A stretch of 7,382 nucleotides of DNA from UBA1801 sp035353395 (GCA_035353395.1 DAOPZL010000091.1:1-7382), one strand, 5' to 3'; numbered from the stretch's first letter, positions 1 to 6,331 are shown. Made by a program: numbers and translations. The notes: generated by a model not told the origin, from the sequence alone.

Positions 1-1179
1 GCGCCGGTTGTTGAGGTAGGCGCCGCCCTGGGCGAGGGTCCGGCGGGCCTCTCCCTTGCTCTTGGCCAGCCCGGATTCCACGAGGGCGTCGACCACGGGC
101 AGGCCTTCGCCCGCCAGCTGGTCCCGGGACAGCTCCCTGCTGGGGACGTCCGCGAAGATCTCCGCCAGTTCCGCATCGTTCAGGTGCACGATCTCGGCGC
201 CGAAGAGCACGCTGGTGGCCCGGATGGCGGAGGCGAGGCCTTCCTCGCCGTGGACGAGCCGGGTCAGTTCGGAGGCCATCCGCTTCTGGGCCTCGCGCTT
301 GTCCGGCGCGGCGGCGTGCTGGACCTCGATCTCCTCGATGGTCTCCCGGTCGAGGTCGGTGAGGTAGCGCAGGCACTTGCCCACATCGGCGTCCGCCAGG
401 TTGATCCAGTACTGGTAGAACCGGTACGGGCTCGTCTTGGCGGGATCCAGCCACAGGGCGCCGCTCTCGGTCTTGCCCATCTTGGTGCCGTCGCTCTTGG
501 TGAGGAGCGGGGCCGTCAAGCCGTAGAGCTGGACCGAACGCATGCGCCGGGCCAGGTCGATGCCCGCCGTGATGTTGCCCCACTGGTCGCTTCCCCCCGC
601 CTGGAGTTCGCAGCCGCAGGTGTCGTAGAGGGTCACGAAGTCGTAGGCCTGGAGGAGCATGTAGCTGAACTCGGTGTAGCTCAGGCCGCTGTCAGTGCGC
701 TCCAGGCGGCTCTTCACGGAATCCTTGCCGAGCATGACGTTGACGGGGAAGTGCTTGCCGACGTCCCGCAGGAATTCCAGATAGCCGAACTTGCCCATCC
801 AGTCGTAGTTGTTGACCATCAGCGCCGAGGTCGGGCCGCAGTCGAAGTCCAGGAAGCGCGCGAGCTGCTTCCCCATGGCTTCCACGTTGGCGCGGAGCAC
901 CTCGACCGAGAGGAGGTTGCGCTCGGCGCTCTTGCCGCTGGGATCGCCGATCATGCCCGTGGCGCCGCCCACCAGGGCGATGGGCCGGTGGCCCGCCCGC
1001 TGGAAGCGCCGGAGGGTCATCACCTGGAGCAGGTGCCCCACGTGGAGGCTGTCCGCCGTGGGATCGAAGCCGATATAGACGGACCGGGACTTCTCCATCA
1101 GCCAGGCGGCCAGATGCTTGTCGTCGGTGGTTTGGTTGAGGAGGCCGCGCCAGGCCAGCTCGGCGATGATGTCCTTCAT
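1..1179 (-). CDS. tyrS: Tyrosyl-tRNA synthetase, 3' end cut by window edge
   Basis: This class I aminoacyl-tRNA synthetase charges tRNA-Tyr with tyrosine in the cytoplasm. The minus strand encodes 393 residues from the ATG at 1179 with no stop before the window edge. The N-terminal Rossmann catalytic domain carries a HIGH-type motif HVGH (residues 46-49) after YIGFDPTADSL. Further on come the tyrosine-pocket segment around YTEFSYMLLQAYD (168-180), AGGSDQWGN (194-202) and a KMSKS-type loop KMGKT (233-237), the variant usual for bacterial TyrRS. Residues from about 350 begin the C-terminal S4-like RNA-binding domain, ending in AYLNNRR. Bacterial TyrRS is about 400-425 residues, so roughly 10-30 are missing. 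The start is supported by GGAGAAG at 1183-1189, with GGAG 6 nt from the ATG. The gene is divergent from the plus-strand operon and is an ordinary essential gene. Confidence 0.97.
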   Translation of the reverse strand, partial: MKDIIAELAWRGLLNQTTDDKHLAAWLMEKSRSVYIGFDPTADSLHVGHLLQVMTLRRFQRAGHRPIALVGGATGMIGDPSGKSAERNLLSVEVLRANVEAMGKQLARFLDFDCGPTSALMVNNYDWMGKFGYLEFLRDVGKHFPVNVMLGKDSVKSRLERTDSGLSYTEFSYMLLQAYDFVTLYDTCGCELQAGGSDQWGNITAGIDLARRMRSVQLYGLTAPLLTKSDGTKMGKTESGALWLDPAKTSPYRFYQYWINLADADVGKCLRYLTDLDRETIEEIEVQHAAAPDKREAQKRMASELTRLVHGEEGLASAIRATSVLFGAEIVHLNDAELAEIFADVPSRELSRDQLAGEGLPVVDALVESGLAKSKGEARRTLAQGGAYLNNRR

Positions 1180-1227
1180 GGGCTTCTCCGCGGGCCGGCG
1201 CCTGTCGTGGGGTGCCGGACCCTGTCC

Positions 1228-1256
1228 AGTGTAGTGCCAGCCGCAGGCCTGTCCAA
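1228..1256 (-). promoter_or_regulatory. Putative sigma-70-type promoter of tyrS
   Basis: Read on the minus strand, a -35-like TTGGAC (1251-1256) lies exactly 17 bp from a -10-like TACACT (1228-1233). The hexamers match the TTGACA/TATAAT consensus at 3 and 4 of 6 positions. Transcription would start near 1220, giving a leader of about 40 nt before the tyrS ATG at 1179. The element lies in the divergent intergenic region, where a tyrS promoter is expected. It is called by eye and the true start is unmapped. Confidence 0.55.
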
Positions 1257-1277
1257 GCTCATGAGGAATCCCGGGGA

Positions 1278-1301
1278 CCGGCCGGCGAGGGTCCCGGCCG
1301 G
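1278..1301. repeat. GC-rich inverted repeat in the divergent intergenic region
   Basis: Two copies of the self-complementary octamer CCGGCCGG (1278-1285 and 1294-1301) are separated by 8 nt, so the transcript could fold into an 8-bp all-GC hairpin. A competing 6-bp stem, GGGACC with GGTCCC (1274-1279 and 1290-1295), overlaps it. No U-tract follows, so this is not a standard intrinsic terminator. It lies upstream of the proposed tyrS promoter and 40 bp before the first gene of the plus-strand run. It could be a leader structure or an operator, or a chance product of high GC. Confidence 0.35.
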
Positions 1302-1341
1302 GCCGCGTTCTGTCATTCTTGGAACCAGCCGGAGTCCCGCC

Positions 1342-2133
1342 ATGGAACGCCATCCTCTCTACCAGGTCGATGCCTTCACGGACCGTCCCTTCGCGGGCAA
1401 TCCGGCGGCGGTGATGCCGCTGGAGGCCTGGCTGCCCGATGAGGTCATGCAGGCCATCGCGGCCGAGAACAACCTCTCGGAGACGGCCTTCTTCGTTCCG
1501 GAGGCGGACGGCTTCCGCATCCGCTGGTTCATGCCGGTGGGAGAGATCGACCTGTGCGGGCACGCCACCCTGGCGAGCGCCTTCGTGATCCTGACGGAGC
1601 TGAGGGCCGGCGCGGGGCGCGTGGACTTCCGCTCCATGAGCGGGCCCCTGACCGTCACGCGGGAAGGCGACCTCTTCTGCCTCGATTTCCCCGCGCGCCG
1701 GCCGAACCCCGTGCCCTGTCCGCCGGGCTTCGCGGAGGCGCTGGGCGCGGAAGTGAAGGAGGCCTGGCTCACCCGGGACCTCTTCGCGCTGCTCGAGAGC
1801 GAGGCCGCGGTACGGGACCTGAAGCCCGACATGGACGCCCTCTCGCGGCTTGAGCCGACCAGCTTCGTGGTGACGGCCCGGGGCACGGACTGTGATTTCG
1901 TCTCCCGCTGCTTCTGTCCCCGGGAGGGCATTCCCGAGGATCCCGTCACGGGGAGCACGCACTGCGTCCTGATCCCCTACTGGGCCGAACGCCTCGGCAG
2001 GACCGAACTCCGCGCGCGCCAGTTGTCGAAGCGCGGCGGGTCGCTCGCCTGCCGCCTGGCGGGGGACCGCGTATCGATTGCCGGGAAGGCCGTCAAGGTC
2101 CTCGAAGGGGCGATGTTCCTGGACCTTCCCTGA
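1342..2133 (+). CDS. PhzF-family isomerase-like protein (short form, 263 aa)
   Basis: The protein belongs to the PhzF / YddE / YHI9 superfamily (diaminopimelate-epimerase fold). In phenazine producers PhzF isomerises a dihydro-hydroxyanthranilate, but most family members have unknown substrates. The first half-domain has VDAFTDRPFAGNPAAV (residues 9-24), NLSETAFF with the family's catalytic Glu at 47, and LCGHAT with His74. The second half has EDPVTGS (199-205) with Asp200. PhzF2 downstream has about 20 more residues between the CGHAT and EDP motifs, so the second domain starts with a shortened insert here; this is a common short form. GGAG at 1331-1334, 7 nt before the ATG, fixes the start. 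No phenazine genes are nearby, so a phenazine role is not implied. It is the first gene of the rightward run, and its stop lies 3 bp before the Crp/Fnr gene. Confidence 0.92.
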   Translation: MERHPLYQVDAFTDRPFAGNPAAVMPLEAWLPDEVMQAIAAENNLSETAFFVPEADGFRIRWFMPVGEIDLCGHATLASAFVILTELRAGAGRVDFRSMSGPLTVTREGDLFCLDFPARRPNPVPCPPGFAEALGAEVKEAWLTRDLFALLESEAAVRDLKPDMDALSRLEPTSFVVTARGTDCDFVSRCFCPREGIPEDPVTGSTHCVLIPYWAERLGRTELRARQLSKRGGSLACRLAGDRVSIAGKAVKVLEGAMFLDLP

Positions 2134-2136
2134 GGC

Positions 2137-2856
2137 ATGCCCGACGGGACCGATCGTTCCCGGAACGGGACCTGGCGGTCCGGGGACATCCTGCGCCAGC
2201 CCCTGTTCGCGGATCCCGGCCTGCGGGAGGACCTGGAACGCTACTGCCCTTCGGCCAGCGTGCGCGCCTTCAGGCACAAGGCCGGCATCTACCTGCAGGG
2301 ACAGCCCTGCGCCGAGACGATGTGCATCCTCGAGGGCCAGGTCGTCCTGGGGCGGATGGCCGAGGACCGGGATCCGCTCACGATCGCCCTCCTCTTCCCC
2401 GGGGACCTGCTCGGCGCCTGGCAGGGCCTGCCGGTCGAGGAATCCGTCGAGAGTGCCCGGGCCAAGGGCAGCGTGGCGATCTGGCGGGCGCCCGCGAAGG
2501 AGTTCCGGAACCTCCTGCTGCGCCAGCCCGCCCTGTGCCTTCGTCTCCTGGAGGCCCGGTCCAGGCGCCAGGAACAGCTCGAACGGCGGTGGGAGGCCCT
2601 CGTCTCCAGGCGGGCCGAAGCCCGCCTGGCTGACACCCTGCGGGAGCTATCGGGCCGGTTCGAGACCCGCTGCGAGCACGGGTTCGGCCTGCACCTCCGC
2701 GTCTCGCAACAGGAACTGGCGGATCTGGCCGGCGCCAGCCGGCCGGTGGTCAGCACCCTCCTGAACCGGCTGCGGGACCAGGGCGTCCTGGGCTACAGCC
2801 GGGACTATGTCTGCGTGCGCGACATCGAGGTCCTCGAGCGGCTGGCCGGGATCTAG
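2137..2856 (+). CDS. Crp/Fnr-family transcriptional regulator
   Basis: This is a one-component DNA-binding regulator of 239 residues, the family's usual size. A cyclic-nucleotide-binding-like beta-roll spans about residues 20-120, with LEGQVVLG (65-72) and FPGDLLGAW (87-95). A dimerisation helix lies at about 125-155, and the winged helix-turn-helix follows at about 165-235 with the core VSQQELADLAGASRPVVSTL (189-208). By eye the loop after PGDLLG lacks the Arg-Ser/Thr pair that grips cAMP phosphate in CRP. The recognition helix reads SRPVVSTLL where E. coli CRP has SRETVGRIL, so ligand and operator probably differ from CRP. There is no N-terminal cysteine cluster as in FNR; six Cys are scattered (37, 58, 63, 134, 179, 226). 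No ATG, GTG or TTG lies in frame nearby downstream, so ATG 2137 is the likely start, although only GAGG (2132-2135) precedes it closely. It is probably translationally coupled to the gene before it and may control the run it sits in. Confidence 0.93.
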   Translation: MPDGTDRSRNGTWRSGDILRQPLFADPGLREDLERYCPSASVRAFRHKAGIYLQGQPCAETMCILEGQVVLGRMAEDRDPLTIALLFPGDLLGAWQGLPVEESVESARAKGSVAIWRAPAKEFRNLLLRQPALCLRLLEARSRRQEQLERRWEALVSRRAEARLADTLRELSGRFETRCEHGFGLHLRVSQQELADLAGASRPVVSTLLNRLRDQGVLGYSRDYVCVRDIEVLERLAGI

Positions 2857-2867
2857 GCCGGGATCTG
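2844..2867 (+). repeat. 12-bp tandem duplication across the regulator stop codon
   Basis: GGCCGGGATCTA (2844-2855) is followed directly by GGCCGGGATCTG (2856-2867), two copies matching at 11 of 12 bases. The TAG stop of the Crp/Fnr gene (2854-2856) is formed across the junction of the two copies. This looks like a small slippage duplication. The 72-bp gap from here to the next gene holds no convincing terminator or complete promoter. Confidence 0.8.
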
Positions 2868-2917
2868 TTGGCTGGATGACAGCGGAAGCCCCTCGCGGGT
2901 GGCATCCTTCCTGGGAC

Positions 2918-2922
2918 AGGAG
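2918..2922 (+). promoter_or_regulatory. Ribosome binding site that fixes the second PhzF start
   Basis: AGGAG sits 6 nt before the ATG at 2929. The longer open frame could begin at GTG 2899, but that codon has no Shine-Dalgarno site. The residues it would add (ASFLGQESS) do not belong to the PhzF N-terminus, which normally starts a few residues before the LDAF-type motif. The ATG at 2929 is therefore chosen. Confidence 0.8.
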
Positions 2923-2928
2923 TCCTCG

Positions 2929-3813
2929 ATGAAAAGCCATCCTTTCAAGAAGCTCGACGCCTTCGCCACCGCCACCTCGGGCGGGAATCCCGCGGCGGCC
3001 GTCTACCTGGACACGTTCGACGGCATCACCGAGGCGGAGATGCAGCGCATTGCCCGGGAACTGAAGGGGTTCGTGTGCGAGATCGGGTTCATTGCCCGGC
3101 TCGCGCCCGATGCCTTCAGGCTGCGGTACTTCTCCTCGGAGAAGGAGGTGCAGTTCTGCGGCCACGCCACCATCGCGATCATGCACGACCTCGTTTCCCA
3201 TGATGCGGATCTGGCCGCGCGGCCGAGGATCCTCCTCCACACGAACAAGGGCGTGCTCCCCGTGGAGAACCGCGAGGGGGCAGTCTACATCCACGCTCCG
3301 GAGCCGGTGTTCGCGGCGTGCGACATCGATCCGGCGGAAGCCTGCGAGGCCCTGGGCATCCCTGGATCGGCGCTGGACCCCTCCCTCGAGGCCGGGATCG
3401 TGAACGCGGGGAACCAGACGCTCTGCCTGCCCCTGAGGACCGCCCGCGAGGTGGCAGCCGCGTCGCCGGACTTCCGGACGCTCCTCGCCTTCTGCGAGCG
3501 CCAGGCGCTGGATGTGGTCACGGTCTTCAGCAGGGATACGGCCCATCCGGAGAACCGGTTCCGGACCCGCGTCTTCGCGGCGCCCTTCGGCTACCTCGAG
3601 GATCCGGCGACCGGATCGGGAAACGCAGCCCTCGGCTACCACCTGCACCGCCTCGGCGCCTGGGACGGCGCGCCGGTCCGGATCGAGCAGAACGCGGACC
3701 TGGCGAATCCGAACATCGTGCGCCTGGAATCCATTCCCGACCCGCGGCACGGGATCCGGGTCCTCTTCGGAGGAGGTGCAGTCCTGCGGATCGATGGGAG
3801 ATACTGGATCTGA
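2929..3813 (+). CDS. PhzF-family isomerase-like protein (full-length form, 294 aa)
   Basis: This is a second member of the PhzF superfamily, close in length to E. coli YddE and clearly divergent from the first copy. Motifs in order are LDAFATATSGGNPAAAVYLD (residues 9-28), CEIGFIA with the catalytic-position Glu51, QFCGHATIAI with His79, and LEDPATGSGNAALGYHL (223-239) with Asp225 and Ser230. The C-terminal strands end in LFGGGAVLRIDG. The family's acid/base residues are all present, so it is probably active, but the substrate is unknown. Two differences from the first copy (CEIGF against SETAF, and SGNAA against STHCV) suggest different substrates rather than a recent duplication. Its stop overlaps the AGGAGG ribosome binding site (3813-3818) of the next gene, so the two are very likely co-transcribed. 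Confidence 0.92.
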   Translation: MKSHPFKKLDAFATATSGGNPAAAVYLDTFDGITEAEMQRIARELKGFVCEIGFIARLAPDAFRLRYFSSEKEVQFCGHATIAIMHDLVSHDADLAARPRILLHTNKGVLPVENREGAVYIHAPEPVFAACDIDPAEACEALGIPGSALDPSLEAGIVNAGNQTLCLPLRTAREVAAASPDFRTLLAFCERQALDVVTVFSRDTAHPENRFRTRVFAAPFGYLEDPATGSGNAALGYHLHRLGAWDGAPVRIEQNADLANPNIVRLESIPDPRHGIRVLFGGGAVLRIDGRYWI

Positions 3814-3824
3814 GGAGGGACTCC

Positions 3825-4475
3825 ATGGACCGGAAGCGGGTGGGCATTCTCATCTTCGACGATGTCGAGGTGCTGGACTACTGCGGCCCCTTCGAGGTCT
3901 TCTCTTCGGTGCGCCTGGACGAGGCCCGCCGGCGCGAGGAACCCTCGCCCTTCGACGTCGTGCTGGTGGCGGGGACGATGGATACGGTCACCACGTCGGG
4001 GGGGATGAAGGTCCTGCCGATGGTTTCCTTCCCGGATTGCCCGCCGCTGGACATCCTGGTGGTGCCGGGCGGCCGGGGAGCCCGCCGGGAGATGAAGAAC
4101 GAGGTTGTCCTCGGCTTCGTGAGGCGACAGGCGGGGCAGGGCGGGATCGTGGCTTCCGTCTGCACGGGCGCGCTCGTCCTCGGCAAGGCGGGCCTGCTGG
4201 AGGGCCGGCGGGCCACGACCCACTGGCGGTCCCTCGACCTGATGCAGGAACTCTTCCCCGGGGTCCGGGTGGAGAAGGCGTTCCAGGTGGTGGACGAGGG
4301 GAAGATCCTCACTTCGGCCGGCATCGCCGCGGGCATCGATCTCGCGCTCCGGATCGTGGCGCGCTGCTTCGGGGAGGCGACCGCCCGGGCCACCGCCAGG
4401 CAGATGGAGTACCCCTATCCGGAGAACGAGGCCCGCCGGATCCAGATCGACGTTCAGGACAGGAGACAGTCATGA
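3825..4475 (+). CDS. DJ-1/PfpI-family protein, isonitrile-hydratase/GlxA-like
   Basis: This is a 216-residue class I glutamine-amidotransferase-like fold protein of the DJ-1/PfpI superfamily. It opens with VGILIFDDVEVLDYCGPFEVF (residues 6-26), in which Asp18 matches a conserved Asp of isonitrile hydratase. It then has VPGGRGAR (80-87) and the nucleophile elbow ASVCTGALVLGKAGLL (110-125) with Cys113. RRATTHW (128-134) and ILTSAGIAAGIDLALRIV (161-178) follow. These are hallmarks of the branch holding isonitrile hydratase, which converts isonitriles to N-substituted formamides, and the sensor domain of GlxA-type AraC regulators. There is no C-terminal AraC helix-turn-helix, so it is more likely an enzyme than a regulator. 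Other DJ-1 activities such as glyoxalase cannot be excluded. AGGAGG lies 6 nt before the ATG. Its TGA overlaps the next ATG (ATGA), indicating tight translational coupling to the racemase. Confidence 0.9.
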   Translation: MDRKRVGILIFDDVEVLDYCGPFEVFSSVRLDEARRREEPSPFDVVLVAGTMDTVTTSGGMKVLPMVSFPDCPPLDILVVPGGRGARREMKNEVVLGFVRRQAGQGGIVASVCTGALVLGKAGLLEGRRATTHWRSLDLMQELFPGVRVEKAFQVVDEGKILTSAGIAAGIDLALRIVARCFGEATARATARQMEYPYPENEARRIQIDVQDRRQS

Positions 4476-5197
4476 AGACCATCGGACTCATCGGGGGGAT
4501 GAGCTGGGAATCCACGGTCCCCTACTACCGGATCATCAACCGGACCCTCGCGGAGCGCCTTGGGGGGCTGCACTCCGCGAAGCTCCTCCTCTATAGCGTC
4601 GACTTCCAGGAGATCGAGGAACTCCAGCGCACGGACCGGTGGGACCAGGCGGCCGACCTCCTGGCGGACGGCGCGGCGAGGCTCGAGAGGGCCGGCGCCG
4701 ATTTCCTCGTGATCTGCACCAACACCATGCACAAGGTGGCCCCCGCCCTGGAGGCGCGGGTCGGCATCCCCCTGCTGCACATCGCGGACGCCACGGCGGA
4801 GGCGATCCTGGGCGCCGGCTTCCGGAAGGTGGGCCTGCTGGGGACGCGCTTCACCATGGAGCAGGCCTTCTACAGGTCCCGCCTGGAGGACAGGCACCAT
4901 CTGGAGGTGGTCGTGCCTCCCGCGGCGGACCGGGAGATCGTCCACCGCGTGATCTACCAGGAGCTGTGTCTCGGGAAGGTGCTGGAGTCCTCCCGCCGCG
5001 AATACCGGCGCATCATCGCCGATCTCGTGGCGGCGGGAGTCCAGTGCGTCATCCTCGGATGCACGGAGATCTCGCTCCTGGTCCAGCCGGAAGACTCTGC
5101 GGTGCCGCTCTTCGACACGACGGATCTCCACGCCCGCGCCGCGGCGCTGTACGCCCTCCGGGAGGGGGAGGCCGAGGCCCGGGAACGGATGCCGTAG
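4472..5197 (+). CDS. ygeA: Aspartate/glutamate racemase-family protein, YgeA-like
   Basis: This is a PLP-independent amino-acid racemase of the Asp/Glu racemase superfamily, 241 residues. The sequence follows E. coli YgeA closely, judged from memory. It has MKTIGLIGGMSWESTVPYYR at the N-terminus, GGLHSAKLLLYSVDF (31-45), CTNTMHKV with Cys82, HIADAT (103-108), GLLGTRFTMEQ (121-131), and GCTEISLLV with Cys197. Cys82 and Cys197 are the paired acid/base thiols of two-base racemisation, and both are present, so activity is expected. YgeA is reported to have weak, broad amino-acid racemase activity; the substrate here is unknown. AGGAG (4461-4465) lies 6 nt before the ATG, inside the preceding gene, and the start overlaps that gene's stop by 4 bp. 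The symbol reflects similarity and not proven orthology. Confidence 0.93.
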   Translation: MKTIGLIGGMSWESTVPYYRIINRTLAERLGGLHSAKLLLYSVDFQEIEELQRTDRWDQAADLLADGAARLERAGADFLVICTNTMHKVAPALEARVGIPLLHIADATAEAILGAGFRKVGLLGTRFTMEQAFYRSRLEDRHHLEVVVPPAADREIVHRVIYQELCLGKVLESSRREYRRIIADLVAAGVQCVILGCTEISLLVQPEDSAVPLFDTTDLHARAAALYALREGEAEARERMP

Positions 5198-5212
5198 CAG
5201 GGGAGCCCAGCG

Positions 5213-5764
5213 ATGTTCACCGATGCCAGGAGCAGGAAGGTCATACTCGTCGCCCATTGCGTCCTGAACCAGAACGCCATCTCGGACGGGACTGCGGACT
5301 TCCCGGGATCCGACACAGGCCTCGTCCGGGCGCTCCTGGAGGCGGGAGTGGGCATCATCCAGTTGCCGTGCCCGGAACTGAACTGCCTGGGGCTGGACCG
5401 GGGCGATCCCTCAGGCTCCGGACGCCCGGTCGTCGAGGAGAACACGCGGATCCGGGAGGCCATGGGGTGGACGGCGCCGGCACGGATCCTCGCCGCGCTG
5501 GTGGAGCGGGTGGTCTTCGAGGTGGAGGAATACCGCAGGCACGGCTTCACCCTCCTGGGGCTCGTGGGCATCAACCGGTCCCCCTGCTGCGGCGTCGACA
5601 CCACCTCGCGCCGCGACCGTGAGGAGCCGGGGCAGGGGGTCTTCATCGAGGCGCTGCGGGAGGCCTTCTCGCGCCGCGGGATCCCCGTGGACATGATCGG
5701 CGTCAAGGCTTCGCAGCCGGAACAGGCGCAGCAGCGTCTCGAAACCCTGCTGCACGGCGCCTGA
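5213..5764 (+). CDS. TudS/DUF523-related putative desulfidase
   Basis: This 183-residue protein resembles the CD3072-type relatives of TudS (DUF523), the thiouracil desulfidases. Characterised TudS binds a [4Fe-4S] cluster through three cysteines, leaving one iron free to take sulfur from the substrate. The three matching motifs are visible: AHCVLNQN with Cys16, PCPELNC with Cys53 (plus Cys58), and RSPCCGVD with Cys125 and Cys126. They correspond to the ACLLG, CPE and SPSCG motifs of DUF523. Cys16, Cys53 and Cys126 are the likely cluster ligands. No membrane segment or signal peptide is seen, so it is cytoplasmic. The ATG at 5213 has a GGGGAG site (5200-5205) upstream. It sits 15 bp after the racemase and 3 bp before tag. 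Family membership is well supported, but the substrate and the desulfidase activity are inference. Confidence 0.78.
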   Translation: MFTDARSRKVILVAHCVLNQNAISDGTADFPGSDTGLVRALLEAGVGIIQLPCPELNCLGLDRGDPSGSGRPVVEENTRIREAMGWTAPARILAALVERVVFEVEEYRRHGFTLLGLVGINRSPCCGVDTTSRRDREEPGQGVFIEALREAFSRRGIPVDMIGVKASQPEQAQQRLETLLHGA

Positions 5765-5767
5765 CCC

Positions 5768-6325
5768 ATGACCTCCTACTGCGACTACGTCCGGGTCGGG
5801 GGAGACCCTCTCCACGCCGCCTACCACGACACCCAGTACGGCTTCCCGCTGCATGACGATGCGGCGCTCTTCGGGCGTCTCCTCCTGGAGATCAACCAGG
5901 CGGGGCTTTCCTGGCTCACGATCCTCAGGAAGCAGGAAGCCTTCCGGCGGGCCTACGACGGGTTCGACCCCGCGCGGATCGCCGCCTACGGGGAGGCTGA
6001 CCGGGCGCGCCTCCTGGCCGACCCGGGCATCATCCGGAACCGCCTCAAGGTGGAGGCAGCCATCGCCAACGCGCGGCGGATCCTGGAGATCCAGGCCGGG
6101 CACGGATCCTTCCGGGCCTGGCTGGACGCGCACGCCGGGCTGGATCCCGGGGCCTGGACGAAGCTCTTCAAGGGGACCTTCCGCTTCACGGGAGGGGAGA
6201 TCGTGAGGGAGTTCCTGGTCAGCACCGGCTATCTTCCGGGGGCCCACGAGGAAAGCTGCCCCGTCCACGGCGTCATCCTGCGCCTGGGGCCTCCCTGGGC
6301 GAGGATGCCTTCCCGGAAGGACTGA
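5768..6325 (+). CDS. tag: DNA-3-methyladenine glycosylase I
   Basis: Tag is a helix-hairpin-helix-superfamily base-excision enzyme that removes 3-methyladenine from alkylated DNA. The 185-residue protein matches the E. coli enzyme (187 aa) in its key features. The zinc-snap ligands align as Cys5, His20 in AYHDTQYG, His160 and Cys164 (H-x3-C in GAHEESC). The base-recognition region LEINQAGLSWLTIL (40-53) keeps Glu41 and Trp49, and Tyr19 is also kept. DPGIIRNRLKVEAAIANAR (85-103) is the hairpin region. The stretch between SFRAWLD and KGTFRF (residues 114-140) is clearly shorter than in E. coli Tag. The ATG lies 3 bp after the preceding stop and has no evident Shine-Dalgarno site, so translation probably depends on coupling. 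It is the last gene of the tight run. Confidence 0.95.
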   Translation: MTSYCDYVRVGGDPLHAAYHDTQYGFPLHDDAALFGRLLLEINQAGLSWLTILRKQEAFRRAYDGFDPARIAAYGEADRARLLADPGIIRNRLKVEAAIANARRILEIQAGHGSFRAWLDAHAGLDPGAWTKLFKGTFRFTGGEIVREFLVSTGYLPGAHEESCPVHGVILRLGPPWARMPSRKD

Positions 6326-6331
6326 GGCGGC

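Noticed and set aside
1291..1319. A sigma-70 promoter for the first PhzF gene using CATTCT (1314-1319) as -10
   Set aside because: No TTG-like -35 lies 16-18 bp upstream (GTCCCG at 17 bp), so the match is too weak to annotate.
184..2133. A 649-residue open frame running antisense to tyrS and into the first PhzF gene
   Set aside because: Its first ~386 residues are a low-complexity shadow of tyrS with no family motifs. The PhzF homology begins at ATG 1342, which has its own ribosome binding site.
2868..2896. A promoter before the second PhzF gene using TTGGCT (2868-2873) as -35
   Set aside because: The expected -10 positions read CCTCGC or similar, with no AT-rich hexamer at 16-18 bp.
2874..2907. 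Terminator hairpin between the regulator and the second PhzF gene (GGATG with CATCC)
   Set aside because: The stem is only 5 bp with a 24-nt loop and no following T-tract.
2647..3750. Minus-strand open frame of 367 residues opposite the regulator and second PhzF gene
   Set aside because: Long antisense frames are expected in GC-rich genes. It has no recognisable motif, and the plus-strand frame encodes a clear PhzF protein.
1342..3813. A phenazine biosynthesis locus
   Set aside because: PhzF-family proteins are widespread outside phenazine producers, and no phzA/B, D, E or G homologue is present here.
3825..4475. A GlxA/FtrA-type AraC transcriptional regulator
   Set aside because: Only the DJ-1-like domain is present. 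The protein ends at residue 216 with no AraC helix-turn-helix domain, and no frameshifted remnant is seen because the racemase starts at once.
3512..5197. 561-residue open frame suggesting a fusion ahead of the racemase
   Set aside because: The extension before 4472 is a Gly/Arg/Pro-rich out-of-frame reading of PhzF2 and the DJ-1 gene. The racemase starts at ATG 4472 with AGGAG 6 nt upstream.
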